From the NCBI GenBank assembly GCA_027605045.1, contig JAQFWX010000132.1:30608-94607 (forward strand): a DNA stretch of 64,000 nucleotides. Reading direction: 5' to 3'. The position numbers were made by a program, and so were the translations under genes. Positions 22,631-35,726 of this stretch are shown piece after piece. Below the pieces are notes generated by a model that was not told where the DNA came from, did not search any database, and was given only the letters and a program-made list of their open reading frames with translations. The stretch comes from Phallus indusiatus (taxonomy: Eukaryota > Basidiomycota > Agaricomycetes > Phallales > Phallaceae). How positions within the stretch are numbered: position 1 is the first letter of the stretch; each line of letters starts with the position of its first letter.

Positions 22631-25600
22631 CTATGATGCTCCTTGCTGATATTTCTTGATCAAGTCCTTGAGTCTCGCTTGTCCAAAGTGTACTTCACCT
22701 GTCTTAACAGCCGGGGTAGCAGACCCGTTACCGCCATTGACAGCTGATGGTTCGAAAACGGTACTGAGGGTCATCGACAACGCAGGAGGTTTATGTTTTG
22801 CATCGAGGACCGGCTGAGCAAGGGTGGCAGCACTGGACAATTGAGGCTTTGCATGATATTTATGGACCTGTGCGGGAACAGAGACTCCTTTAGTGGGATC
22901 TCGCGATTGTGTGTCTGATGATGATGAGGAATACAGATTCTCCAATTCGGTATTATGTTTAGGTAGAGCTTTCCGTGCTACATCAGGGTTTGATGTTGAT
23001 GCGGAGTCGATTTTAACCTCCCCATCTTGACGACGCGCCGGTGCCACTGGTCCTTGTCCAGATATACTGCGGGGAACAGCAGGTAGTGTGCTTACATTGG
23101 ACTCCGTGCTATTGGCTTCAGCCCTAGACGCCCAGATAGCTGCCACCGAAGTGGTAACGCCTCCTCGACCCCCTCGAGCAGAGCGTACGTTGTACTTGGC
23201 CTCTAAGTCGGGTATAGGGAGAGCCAATTTTCGTTGGGCTGACGTAGGAATAGGTGGAAGCGTATCTTTCACTTTCACTTTTTCCTTCGTTTGGAATTGT
23301 ACGGCGGGTGCTGCATGAGATGATTTGGCGGCCGAGGTTTCCAGAGGGTTAGGCATGATTCTCGTGGCGGATAACGGTTTGGGTGCTGGTCTGGGTAAAT
23401 CACGGCGAAATGTATCAGGTTTAACCGGTGCGATGGGCAAATTTGCTTTCCCTTTTGATAGGGCGTTTGGCCTTAGGTGCGAGAAAGGTTTGTTAGGCCG
23501 CATCACAGGCGTTTCTTCTGCACCAACTGCAGCTCCATTCCTTTGCTCAGGTTTGAGAGGAGATTTCAGAGGAACAGGCGCATCCAGTAACTCGTTAGGC
23601 AAAGGATTAGTTGCTACGGATTCAACATCAGTATTAAAGTTAATAGTAAAGCATCAAGCAATTTACCCGTGTCAGGCCGTGGACGAGATGATGGTATCTC
23701 TTCATCCGGTTCAACGTACAATGGCACAGGTTTCCTCCTTGGAGACGGCGTTCTGCGTTGGGGTGATACCAGATTCGAAGGAGCAGCCAAGCCGTCATTC
23801 AATGGTTCTTTTGGAATATTGGTGTGTTCCTGAAGAACAGGCGACGGGGAAGCCATGGGTGACGACGCCCGGAGATCCTCCCTCGACTTGTTTCTACCGA
23901 TTCCAAAAAATTCGAGCACGCCATCAATACTTCTTTTGCGTGGAGGCGCCTTCTTTGGCTCTGCAAGGTGTGTTACCGGAGCTTGGTCCGCATGAGCAGC
24001 GGAAGGTGAGAATGAAGGTAAACCGTTAAGCCATGCGGAGATACGTCCTTTAGCATCATCTTGGGAGTGGACATCTTTCTGGGGTTGCTTCACCTCGGGC
24101 TGTTTCAATGGCGCACTCTGATCTACGCCTTGCATGGTCTTTGGTAAATCCGGAGATGGAGGCTTCTGTTCTACGGGACTTTTGAGTCCGTTATCAAGAC
24201 CGAGAGCCAACTCTGAGATCTGTGATTCTCTGAATTGCCGTGGATGGAGTCGGACAGTACAAGGAGAAGGCGGACGAGATTCATTCTTGTCTTGCATGGG
24301 GATAGACTGTTCATGTATATCTGGGCTAGTTGACATATCGGCCAATCCAAGGCTGAAGATGGCAGGTCGGGTTGCTTCAGGTTTTCGAGTACCAACCTCT
24401 TGCAAGAGTCGCCTTTCTAGAGCGTCCAGACCTTCATTACGCTGATTGTATATTATGGGTTGTGCTGACGCGTCGCGTCCCTCAATCGCATTCCGATCAA
24501 AAATATCCAATAGTGATCTATTCCTCCTCGCATTATTGGAAGAAGTTAACATTTCAGCAGACTCCAAATCCGCCTTAATTTGACCCGCTCTCTCGGCTTC
24601 CTCTAAATCTCGAAGGACTTCTTCGACCGATTTCTCTTCGTCTCCGGGAGCCACATCAACCAACTGTTCCAAAAGATCCACTCGATCGCTTTTAGTAGTA
24701 CCGTTCCCAATTGTTCCTGGAGAATTGCCTACATAGGTTCGACTAGGTGAAATAACTGGTCTGGGAGAAAATACGGGAAGATGTCGAGAACTAGTTGCAT
24801 AGGGACGTTGAGGTATTGAAGGGGGTGGCTGTTTAACCGTCGAAAGCGAAGTAGCTTGGAAACGATGCGACGTAGGCGATGCTGAGCGGGCACGCTTTGG
24901 CGTGTGTAGGTGTTGAGCTATACGAGAAGCTCGTTCACCTTTGCCCTCTACAGGCTGACCCGTAGATTCGAACGGCAAATCTTGCATTTGTGATGGAACT
25001 GGAGGTGTTTCTGGTGGGTCAGCTGGTTGAACTTGTGCCGATACTGGGAGCTGTGGTTGTGTCGAGGTCTGTGTGAAAGGAGGAGACTGATGTAGGGTAG
25101 GAATGGGAGGAAGTGGTGGTCGACTGCGGTTTTGAGAAGGTAACTGAAATGGAGAATATGGAGATGCTGGCGGAAGTCCGCTTGGTAGGTTGATTTGGCT
25201 CTGATAGTAATAAGGATAATGATAAGGGTCCGCACTGTTGGGACGTGCAGGAAAGGCAAAAGGCAAAAGCTGCCCTCCTGGAGGAAGCGGTGGTGGTGGT
25301 GGAAAATAATATACGCCGGGTAGTGGGGATTGTTGAGGAGAGTATGGCGCAACAGGTGAGAGAGATGTAGGAGACCAAAGACGTGGCGAGACTGCACGAG
25401 CATTATGAGGATCTCCGGGATTAAGGACTCGGGGATGAATCACTGGTTGGGGCGGGGCTTGCTGGTAAGGCGTGTAGACAGGAGCGGGACTTGTCGGTGC
25501 GAGTGGTTGAGTTGTGTAGGGTATTGGAGACACCGGAGGACTTAGCATTGGAGAGAGTGCGCGAGGACTATGAGACGGAAGGGGAGAGGCAGTACGATTG

Positions 25601-26838
25601 AAGATAGGTTCGGGAGACACTGGCGAAAGATATGCACGATGATCGCGTGCAGCGTCCTGTGCTAAAGTAGCACGATGTCGGACTTGGATTGGCATTTCGA
25701 ACAAAATATCTTTGCTAATGTGCAAATTAGAATGTGTTTGGAATATGATTTGGCCCTTACCTTCCTAGACCCATTCCAATTTTAACTGACAAATAACACC
25801 GTAATTCAAAAAGCGGCTCAATTTGTTTCCGAGTACCATTCTTGTCGATATTGCCTTCCCGAATCCCCCCTTTCACGACCCGCGTGGAACTAGGAACGGT
25901 GAAAACCAAATTTGCTATGCCTTCTGTATATGGCGAAACACAGTAATCAGCGGTCCGAAAGGATTCAGAGAGAAGGGTATCCGTTAGCTGTACCGGAACG
26001 GAAGCTCCAGTCCCATGTAAATGAAGCGATCTCGTTAATGCCAATGTTAATCCAGTGGTCTAAGTTGATCATATGTGGATCAAAACAAGTACCGGTCTAA
26101 AACAAACAAGCGACAAACCTTCTTAGATGTTTGGTTCTTCACATACAACTCAACACAAGCTTTTTCGCCTGTGATTAACCTGCCGCCAATCAGCTTCCCT
26201 CGAACATACATCTTTCCACCTTCGCCGACAACTATATGTTCGTCCAGTGTACCTTCCATATCTTGACATTGAACGAGTTCCGCATTCACGCTATTCGTCA
26301 GCAGACGAGTATCTCCCTTGTATGCGACACCGACATTAACACGAATCTTGTATTCAATCTTAGCGAGATCGGATGCGAACGAAACTGATGAAGGGGAAGA
26401 AACTGGTGTCGGAAACTTGAAAAAGAAGGTCGTAATGCCTCTTCTTCCGGGAAAGTATTCAGATGGAAAAGAAGGATCTTGTGGTGTAGTATTCTCGTAA
26501 ACAGCATTTGACGGAGGCAGCCCAGGACCTTGAAATATTCGATGGGAGTGAACAAAAGTTGTCGCGGCGGTATGATCCCGGGAGTTCAACTCTGAAGAAT
26601 GAATTTTTCAGATACATGTTCTCATAATTCCGTGCAACTAAAATCCATATGTACCCTGAACTCCAAGTAACTCGACGATTATGAGACCGATCCCAACTTC
26701 ACGTTCAGCTTTGCAGTCAAGCTCCACTTTCCCAGTGATGTCCTGTCCAGCTACAAACAATGGACCAGACAAGGTGATGGTTGTCTTCAGTTTTGAATGA
26801 CTTGTTATTGCATTCATATAAGCCGGTCCCGTAGCCAT
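22631..26838 (-). CDS. Large arrestin-domain protein with a long proline-rich disordered tail
   Basis: Starts at ATG 26836-26838. The arrestin N-lobe reads KLKTTITLSGPLFVAGQDIT, GKVELDCKAEREVGIGLIIV, ELLGVQ, then after an intron THIS-type strands: FPTPVSSPSSVSFASDLAKI, EYKIRVNVGVAYKGD, GGRLITGEKACVELYVKNQT, TGLTLALTRSLHLHG, GIANLVFTVPSS, LFELRCYLSVKIGMGLG and KDILFEMPIQV. These match the beta-sandwich of alpha-arrestins. Residues after about 320 are over 800 residues of Pro/Ser-rich, presumably disordered sequence (SPVSPEPIF, FPPPPPLPPGGQLLPF, RPPLPPIP), split by a 52 nt intron near 23603-23654 and ending at 22631. Alpha-arrestins adapt ubiquitin ligases to membrane proteins; I see no PPxY motif in the tail, so recruitment of a Rsp5-type ligase by that route is not supported. 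Proline-rich SH3-type ligand motifs are frequent instead. Adjacent to a transporter gene, but no functional link is shown. Confidence 0.75.
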
Positions 26839-27119
26839 GTTGCCAGCGCCAGTGCGCCGTCGTCGTCAGCGACGGTGTTGTATGAGGGAATAGAGTGTGA
26901 CTGACCATGTTACTGTCACACGCGGCAACAAAGATCCGAACATTTAACAAACTTGCTGTCAAACAACCAATTAGCAACTGACAGTGAAACAGCGTCTCAA
27001 AGTTAATTTTTCGTGCCGTAAGTTGTTTTCCGTTATTGATTTATTCATGTACTAAAGGAAAGGACTAATTACAGGAATTGCAGACGAAACTCTGTCCAAA
27101 AACCTCTGTGAAACCTCTC

Positions 27120-28670
27120 TTAATATCCGTTGTTAGCGAAACCTATCAATGCATTGTCCACGTCCCAAACCGTGTAATAATGTTTCAACAATGATACCCC
27201 GATAATCCCACCTTGAATGTCTGCGCCACTGATTACTGTCTGACAGATAGTCGGGTTGTCGACGAAAGCCCCCGTGTTCAGATCCCTCGATGTCAGTGTA
27301 AGATTGAAAGGTGACCCGTGTATCGAGGAGAATGTGAATGTTACAACCGCTCTCAGAGAAGGCATCTTGTTGCACGGAATTCCGTAGTTTCCATCGGTGC
27401 CTATTGCTGCGATATTCGGCGAGATACGAGAGTACATCGCCTGAAGCGAGAAAGAGAGAAAGAGGTGAAAATAGTGAGTGTTTGTTTTTCACTATTTTCA
27501 CAGAAAACAAAATTTACCGACGCTAGCTGCTTTCCTACAATGATGCCCGATTCTCCAGTATGAAACACAAACTGTTGATTTCGGGAAAGATTGGAATTCA
27601 CTTCTGCACCATTGATGTAGATGTTGGATGCAACGAGTGTCCATCTCTTGTCTGTTGTGTTTGTCTTCATGGCAGGCACCCATGTCAAACTTGTACCATT
27701 CAATTTAGACTTGTCGACCCCTCCTACACTGAACTCGGCACCTCCAATGCGACTTGGCGTGAAGTACAATCCAAACATGACTAGGCAGCCCGACGATGAG
27801 ATTATTTTCCATCATCACATTCGTTATCTTACCTGGATAACCCATTTTTCGGATGGCATTATATACGACAGAGTCTCTCTCTAGATTCAGTCCTAAGACG
27901 GACTTAGTGAAATTAAGCAATTTTTTTTTCACTATTATTCTCACCCATTATGCCGTCGTACGGGTTTAGGAACTGCAAAAAACTGATTCTGTGTTCGCTA
28001 CCGTTTCATTTCAACGCATATACTCACAAAGCCAGATGTTTGGTTTGTGACCATTCTAAATGGCGTTCTGGGGAACCTTTGACCAAGGAATGTCATCGTA
28101 TCAGAAACTTGGAGAATATCCATCGACTGAAATGTCTTTTTTCCCGCATTTCATCGATTAGAAATCCTCTCAAAGGGTCGACAAATGGAATCTCACCACT
28201 AATTGAACAGATTACCGTTACAGTTGAACTATGCTAGGAAGACATTGACAGACTTACTTGGACCACCAGCGCTGAATCGGATAGTTGTCTTCCTTTGGGA
28301 GTTTTTGAACGTCGAGCTTGCAGTGTAATCGAACTGTTGTTGATTCATGCACGGGATCACACACATTATACCCGGAATTTCGATTCCTGTCGAGCTTGTG
28401 TCGAACATAAGGTTGAATCTTTGAGGTGGCGTCCCAAACCCCACTGGACCGTAATATCTGAACGGCATGTATGCTACAGTAATTCACGTTTCTCAGCCGG
28501 AAAACAAAAGCTTACTGTAGATCGGTGCCATGCAGTAAACCCGCATTATTCAACGGTAAGCGTAGTATGCGTGTGGTGTTTGAAGCTCGCACAAGATGGA
28601 ATTGGAGAATGTGGATCAAAGAATAGAGAAAGAAAATGTTATGAGCGATTATTTGAATGATAAGATACAT
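27120..28670 (-). CDS. Secreted pepsin-like (A1 family) protein with both catalytic motifs altered, probable pseudoprotease
   Basis: ATG 28668-28670 starts a hydrophobic signal peptide (MYLIIQIIAHNIFFLYSLIH) in exon 28670-28516. Exon 2 from 28457 reads YYGPVGFGTPPQRFNLMFDT, continuing SSTGIEIPG. Later exons give MDILQVSDTMTFLGQRF, NPYDGIMG, LNLERDSVVYNAIRKMGYPG, GLYFTPSRIGGAEFSVGGVD, QQFVFHTGESGIIVGKQLAS and IIGVSLLKHYYTVWDVDNAL, ending at 27120 with IGFANNGY. The architecture is a complete pepsin fold. The first active site is DTS instead of DTG, and the second is HTG instead of D(T/S)G, so the second catalytic aspartate is histidine. The splice path between about 28256 and 28140 could not be resolved, so local damage is possible. 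It may be an inactive secreted homologue or a decaying gene. Confidence 0.7.
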
Positions 28671-29768
28671 GAGGAGATGAACGAAGGGAACGCGATGGCG
28701 TCTAATTTCTGAAGACCGGAGTGACTATTTTGTGACTATGCGCGTCAAGTAAACGTGAATTCAGACCTCTGCATACATGTCTCAAAGAGCACGCATACAA
28801 TTACATACGGGGAACAAATTACACGGTTGATATGCCGATTCAGAGCTGAGGGATTGATCAGATCATTTTTAAGATAACTGAAGGCGTTATAGGTTGGTTT
28901 TAGGTCGATCACTGTTAATGATCTGAATGACCGTGCAACCATACTCATCCACTCTAAACCCTAAACCTTGAAAACCAATGAAATACTAACAATGGATGAT
29001 TAAACACAAGTGTTTAAGAGATAAGTAAAATAATAGAAGAATTTCTCACATTTGGAGCCGTTTTCTAAAGATAGATTGGTCAACAAGGGGCTCACCGACC
29101 ATGCGCTCATGTCCGGCATACTGGCATTAAGAGAAGAAACCATTATTTTCTTCCGTAGACTTAACCGGCTAATACCGATGTTCATGACTTATTTGTTTAT
29201 TGTAAGTTTCAACCAAGTTGTGCATCACGGGCCCTTTCCGAACCTTCGGACTCACCCGATCCTTTTGTACTTGATATCTCCACCGACTAGTCTGACAGTT
29301 CTTTCATGTGCACACTTCGGTATCCCCGTGCCAGATAATACAATATACAGGTACATTCTTTTACAGGGATCCCTAAAATTTGATTGCGCCACCGTTCATA
29401 TATATCTTAGACGTGCATGATCATTCATGACCATATTCGAATTCTTGGTTCGGAATCCTTTGATAGTTAGAAGTTTTTCCCGCTCGGCATACAGGCTTCT
29501 TCTTCTTTTCACTTGGCCTAGTCTTTGGAAGGATGTTTGCCTGCATATAGATAGAGAACGTGCACACTCAAGTACTCACGCATCGGCCCAATGGCCACAG
29601 ATGATATCATAATACTACGCATGTACTAGGCAAAAGGCATCTTTTAGCCGTCTTCGAGAAGAACAAATAATCACCCCAGAATGCACCACAATAGCAACGT
29701 CTTTGCATATTATATATATGTATAACCCTTGTCGCTCAGCGATTTCGTAAATCGCAATTCCTTGAAGG
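28671..29768. other. Divergent intergenic region between the pepsin-like gene and THI4
   Basis: It should hold both promoters. I looked for a fungal TPP-riboswitch-like core ahead of THI4 and did not see one. Short open frames here have no recognisable content. Confidence 0.5.
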
Positions 29769-31109
<1,341 letters not shown>

Positions 31110-31430
31110 GTTATGTGCTGAGAGTCTTCAATTCAAATGTAGATATGAACAAAGAATACATACATGCATTCTTTCTTTCTTTCAGAAGGGCCGCCAGCAG
31201 TGACGGCGCTTTTGCCCTTTTCGCCATAAATTCATCAAGCTGACAAAGCTGACTTCATAGCCAGCCGAAAGGAACCCGAAATAAATCCGGCTCCCTGTTC
31301 GGACTTGGTTCAGGGCTTGGCTATTCGACGCTACACGTGCGTGCAATAACGAAATCGTTAAAGGTAGGGAGAAATTTTTTATCATGCAAAGGCAACACGC
31401 CCGTGAAAGACTTCCACTCGTTTTACCACT
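31110..31430. other. Short intergenic region
   Basis: Spacer between the 3' end of THI4 and the start of the secreted-protein gene. No gene seen. Confidence 0.6.
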
Positions 31431-32535
31431 ATGCTAACTTTCAGCGTATCATTATTATTTTTAAACTCTCTTTTGGCGCTTGGTCAATTTACTCAAACTA
31501 AAACTGAAATCGCCGGTCAAAGTTCACAACAGGCTACCGAATTCGGTTTGACCACCGCAACGACCATATTCTATTCAACATTGACGACACTCGCTGGTGG
31601 TATCGGTAGCAGCAGTGCCAATCCCAATCTAGTCCCAGTGTAATTGGCAGTCCGCCTCCTCAGCCTTTAGGACCAGTCCCAAATGCCATTTTGGACGATA
31701 CGGATCCAGCGTTTCAGTATTCACCTGTAGAATCTTGGGCAGAAGGTGTTACACGCACTGTCACTTCCAACACAACGTATACTGAGCTCCAGGACACGGG
31801 AGTTCATGGGGATCCTCCTCCCAAGATAACTTTAACGTTTCAAGGTGATTTTACGCACCCCGTGCTACGCGTGTTTGAGTTTGAGTTTCTGATAGAGGTG
31901 TTTTTTCTTTCTTGTTTTTGTAGATCAGAACTATGGAGCGGCGGTATTTCTTACGCCCATAAACCAGCCATACCCACAAGACACCACTTTTTTATACACC
32001 TTCACTCTCGACGGCACACTAGTATCGACGTATAATTCGACTTTACCGAGGGCATCATCTCAGCCGCCTGCCTATACGTGGAGTCCTACAACTATCTTTA
32101 TAACAATACCCAATCCTGGAACGCATACGCTGGAAATCGATGTACACCAAGGACCCATGACATTTGATCAATTTCAGTTTTTCCTGGTGAATTCTACGAG
32201 TGATGAGGTAGGTGGTGGAAGTAGTGGTGCTGGATTAAATTCTGGAGGTACAAACTTGTTTGCCCTTTGCTGCCAGTGTACAACTTCAATCAGCTAATCC
32301 GTAAAAATTATCAGGTTCAACCCCCACACCTTCGGTGAACAATCTTAACCCATCTATAAGCGCATCAGGTGCACTTCCAACAAACACAGGCTGTACGTAC
32401 ACGTCATCGCCGACAACAAAACCTTACGTTGATTCTTGTACAGCCTCGACTAATGGCGGTAGCATGCTAAACCTCGGATCGTCCACCATTTATAGTGCTA
32501 CCGCAATTTTGGGTTTATTTTTGTACTTGTTGTAA
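31431..32535 (+). CDS. Secreted, probably GPI-anchored surface protein of unknown function
   Basis: ATG 31431 opens with a signal peptide (MLTFSVSLLFLNSLLALGQF). An intron at about 31601-31670 joins to GPVPNAILDDTDPAFQYSP, then VTRTVTSNTTYTEL and, after a second intron with acceptor near 31923, AAVFLTPINQPYPQDTTFLY, TFTLDGTLVSTYNSTLP, PGTHTLEIDVHQGPMTFDQF and QFFLVNSTSDE. After a third intron (about 32248-32314) comes a Ser/Thr/Pro-rich stretch with two cysteines (TGCTYTS, DSCTASTNGG) and a C-terminal hydrophobic tail (ATILGLFLYLL-like) ending at TAA near 32535. Signal peptide, a beta-rich ectodomain with N-glycosylation sites (NST, NTT), Ser/Thr stalk and hydrophobic end fit a wall or membrane anchored glycoprotein. 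The family is common in basidiomycetes but without a known function to me. Confidence 0.6.
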
Positions 32536-33171
32536 GACTACAAAAACCACGTTCGCTTGAATAAAATTTATGTCCATTCATCTAGGCGACTTTATGTGGG
32601 ATCGCAGCAATGTCGAGTAATTTAGGCTTTACAGCTTTACACCGTACAGGGGGCCGTTGAGGAATTGATCATGATGCAACAACAGGATTTTCAAACATTT
32701 AAGGCACTCGGATTGGTTTTACCAAAAGTAGACAACGGCTCCCGCGAAACGAAGGGATTAGTCATTCGGATCTGGGGTTTCCTTACTGATCATCGTGTCG
32801 GTTTTAAAGGCAACAGAGTACTGTATTCCGGTCTTATGACGAGGCGTCCGACTAACAAGGAATTGTGTTGTGGATTTTCCCTTGGCAAACGGGGTTTTAA
32901 TATGTAAGCACGCTATCATTAAGAGCCGGTGATAATCTTTCATTTCACCAGTGTATATGTATACTGTTTTTCTGAATTCGACATAGTCTTCCGAGTTCTC
33001 ACGAAGCACGGCGGCGGGCGTACGTGTATGTATCGTATAGATCCGTCTTTACGAGCCTTCCCGAATTGATCTAACTCTGAGGTCTTTTATAAATGGATGT
33101 GAACGTTTACCGCCAATGGTACAGTAACAACAACAGCAACAGTATATCTATCTTAAATCTCCTCGTTTCTT
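32536..33171. other. Intergenic; promoter of monooxygenase copy 3
   Basis: No gene seen. A TATA element (TATAAAT, 33088-33094) lies about 80 nt ahead of the ATG at 33172. The region shows no clear similarity to the duplicated promoter blocks of copies 1 and 2. Confidence 0.55.
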
Positions 33172-34556
33172 ATGTCCAACGAGACACAAGTTTTAGTCGT
33201 TGGTGCCGGTCCAACTGGATTGGTTGCCGCGATAGCATTAGCCCAGAAGGGTGTTGACGTCCAAATCGTTGACGCTGCTTCGTCGAACAGAAACGGCGCA
33301 AGGGCATCTTTGATTCACTGTCATACACTAGAAGTGAGTACACGTATCTTGTTTTGATGACTGAAATAATGTTAACAACTGGTATCAAGATACTCGATAC
33401 AATAGGGGCAGCAAATGTGATCGCCGAAAGAGGAATTCGATGTGATGCTCTCAAATTTAGATCCACCGCCGAACAGCCCCTCGTAAATATCGAGTTATCT
33501 GTTCTCAAAGAGTACACCAACTTCCCCTTTGCGGTTCTCATCTCACAATCCGACGTTGAAGAGGTTTTACAAAAACACTTGGATGCTCAAGGTGTCCGTG
33601 TTCAACGTGGAAAGGAAATTACCGGTATTAAGAAGATACACGGTGATAAAGTCGAAGTTTTGTTTGCGGACAATTCGACTATCGTTACCAAATATATTAT
33701 TGGAGCAGATGGTGCGCATTCTACTGTAAGTAAACTTACTAATGGATGATGTGAGTGAGATCTGACATTTTGGGATCATAATATGTAGGTCAGACATTTG
33801 GTTGGAATAGACTTCAAGAATCCGAAGACAGGCGCATCTTACTACGATCCTAACGCTCCCGACATATTCCAAATGGCATTGGGAGACGTATACCTCGAAG
33901 AACCTCTTCCGGAGCAACTTGGCCGTAATCAACCAACTGCTTTCTTACTAGATCGTTACCTCCTCCTCATTCCATTGCCCTCCCGAGAGCCAAAAAAACT
34001 CGTGTGGCGTCTCATCTTAGCCATGCGCGACGAAGTGCCGCATAACCCCACAATCGAGTATTTCCAACAGGAGCTCGACAAGCGGAATCCCTTCAGTACA
34101 CCAATTACTATCTCCTCTGTTAATTCCTCATCTCGATACCGCGTTCGCGCTGCATTAGCTGATGCTTATACGGCGAAAATAGGGAACTCGCACGTATTGC
34201 TTATTGGTGATGCTGCACATGTGCATTCTCCTGTTGGTGGACAAGGCATGAATCTCGGAATATGCGACGCTGTTTCAGCTGCAAACACTATTTACGCACA
34301 CTTGAATGCGCCCGGCAGTTCAGAAAATCGGGACTCGATTATAGCGAGGTATGCGAAACAAAGACATGAAATAGGTGAACGGGTTGTTGGATTGAGCATG
34401 ATAATGACGAAGTTTTTGGCATTTGGAGGTGGATCAAAGTGGAAGCTCGCTTTAAGGAATACTGTTTTTAAAGCTTTGATGTGCATTCGTCTGTTTCGCA
34501 GACAGGCTGCGTGGAGAGTGTCTGGGTTGGGTAATCGGGTGTATGACGTCGTATAA
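33172..34556 (+). CDS. FAD-dependent aromatic-type monooxygenase (PheA/TfdB family), copy 3
   Basis: Exons 33172-33333, 33390-33725 and 33789-34556 have lengths 162, 336 and 768 nt, exactly as in the other two copies, giving 421 residues. Motifs GAGPTG, GADGAHST and GDAAHVHSPVGGQGMN are intact. It starts MSNETQVLVVGAGPTG like its paralogues but differs at many positions (for example VYLEEPLPEQL in place of VYLQDPLPELL), so it separated before the inverted pair formed. It carries a small length change after MRDEVPHNP that is balanced by an extra residue near NQPTAFLLD. Substrate unknown. Confidence 0.9.
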
Positions 34557-35726
34557 GAGGGCTAACTTTGATTACGGGCAGTCATGAGATTTTGGACGAA
34601 TATTTATTATACCAAAGTATACTATAGTTAATAGTAATATGTAGTAACCTTAAATTTCCCTGAGTGGTTTTTCTTAATTTTGACCGACGCTGAAATCCGA
34701 CGGCAAGATCCAGCTGAACTCCGGGGGGGGCCATGCACCTGGCCGGAATTTGCCTCCTTTGTGTTTTTTGAGCCAGAACGAGAGCTCTAGCTTTTGCATT
34801 CGGCAACCTCCGACGTAAACCCATCGATCATTGGCTGCCCCCAAAATGGAAACTCCCCGTTCAGCCAGGCCCAGCTGTGTCCTAGTACTATTATACCACA
34901 GTCAAAAGACCATTTGACTTGCTTGTGTGTGGTTTTTTTCTTTTGATTGATGTTTACGTTCGGGTATTTGCGAAGCTGGGAAGTAAGGTTTCGAAAAAAG
35001 GTTTTAAAAAGGCCGAGTAGTTAGTGCTTTGAGAGAGATTTGTTTCCCCCCTCTCTCTCTCTTTCTCGCTTGTCGCTTGATCTCAAAGTTCAAACGCCCA
35101 GATTGGAACCAAACGGACGCAACCCGAGAATTCGGCTAGCTGGGACGCGGTACCGAGAGCCGAATATATGCGCATGTAGGTCCAGTGATTGTACTGTCCC
35201 ACCCCGTATAAATGAGAATTTCTGCGCAGAGTGTAGGAAACCCATCAAGTGAAAAAATCAAAAGTACAAGGGCCGGCGGAAATTTTTTTTTTTTTTTAGC
35301 TTTTTCACTAGTCATCGATTTTTCCTTATTCTCTTTTGTGCTTTGTTACATGCGCGTGAATCTGGCAAGGGAACGAGCACACGGACTATTATTATTAAGA
35401 AGTAAACGGGGTTTTTGCTTTTGTTTCTGTCTCTCTCTTTTTATTGTTTATATAAAAAGGCTATTGTTTATAATTTTTTCGGAGCTCTTTTTTCCTCGCT
35501 GGTGCTCGCCAAGTGTTCGCTTCTTTGAAACTTTCTCGTATTGCGAAACGCACACATACGCCTCCCACTACATACACCGCACATTTCTCAGCTCATTCTC
35601 CTCAACGACTTATATATATATAAATTCTATTCTATTCTATCTCTCTCTTTTACATTTTTAATTCTTTCGCTAATCATCGATTAGGAACACGATTCTCCTA
35701 GCGCAGATTCCATTTCGCGCGATAAT
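34557..35726. promoter_or_regulatory. Long pyrimidine-rich upstream region of the forkhead gene
   Basis: Contains CT-tracts (35046-35068), a poly-T run near 35286-35298 and further CT-rich sequence up to 35650, a pattern common before transcription starts in filamentous fungi. Several ATGs occur in the likely leader (for example 35212), so upstream open reading frames are possible. Confidence 0.4.

Noticed and set aside
28936..28970. CTAAACCCTAAACC words resembling telomere repeat
   Set aside because: Only about two units, within ordinary sequence. No array, so no evidence for an interstitial telomere.
28671..29768. TPP riboswitch upstream of THI4
   Set aside because: I looked for CTGAGA and GCGTAGGG-type core words in a suitable arrangement and found none.
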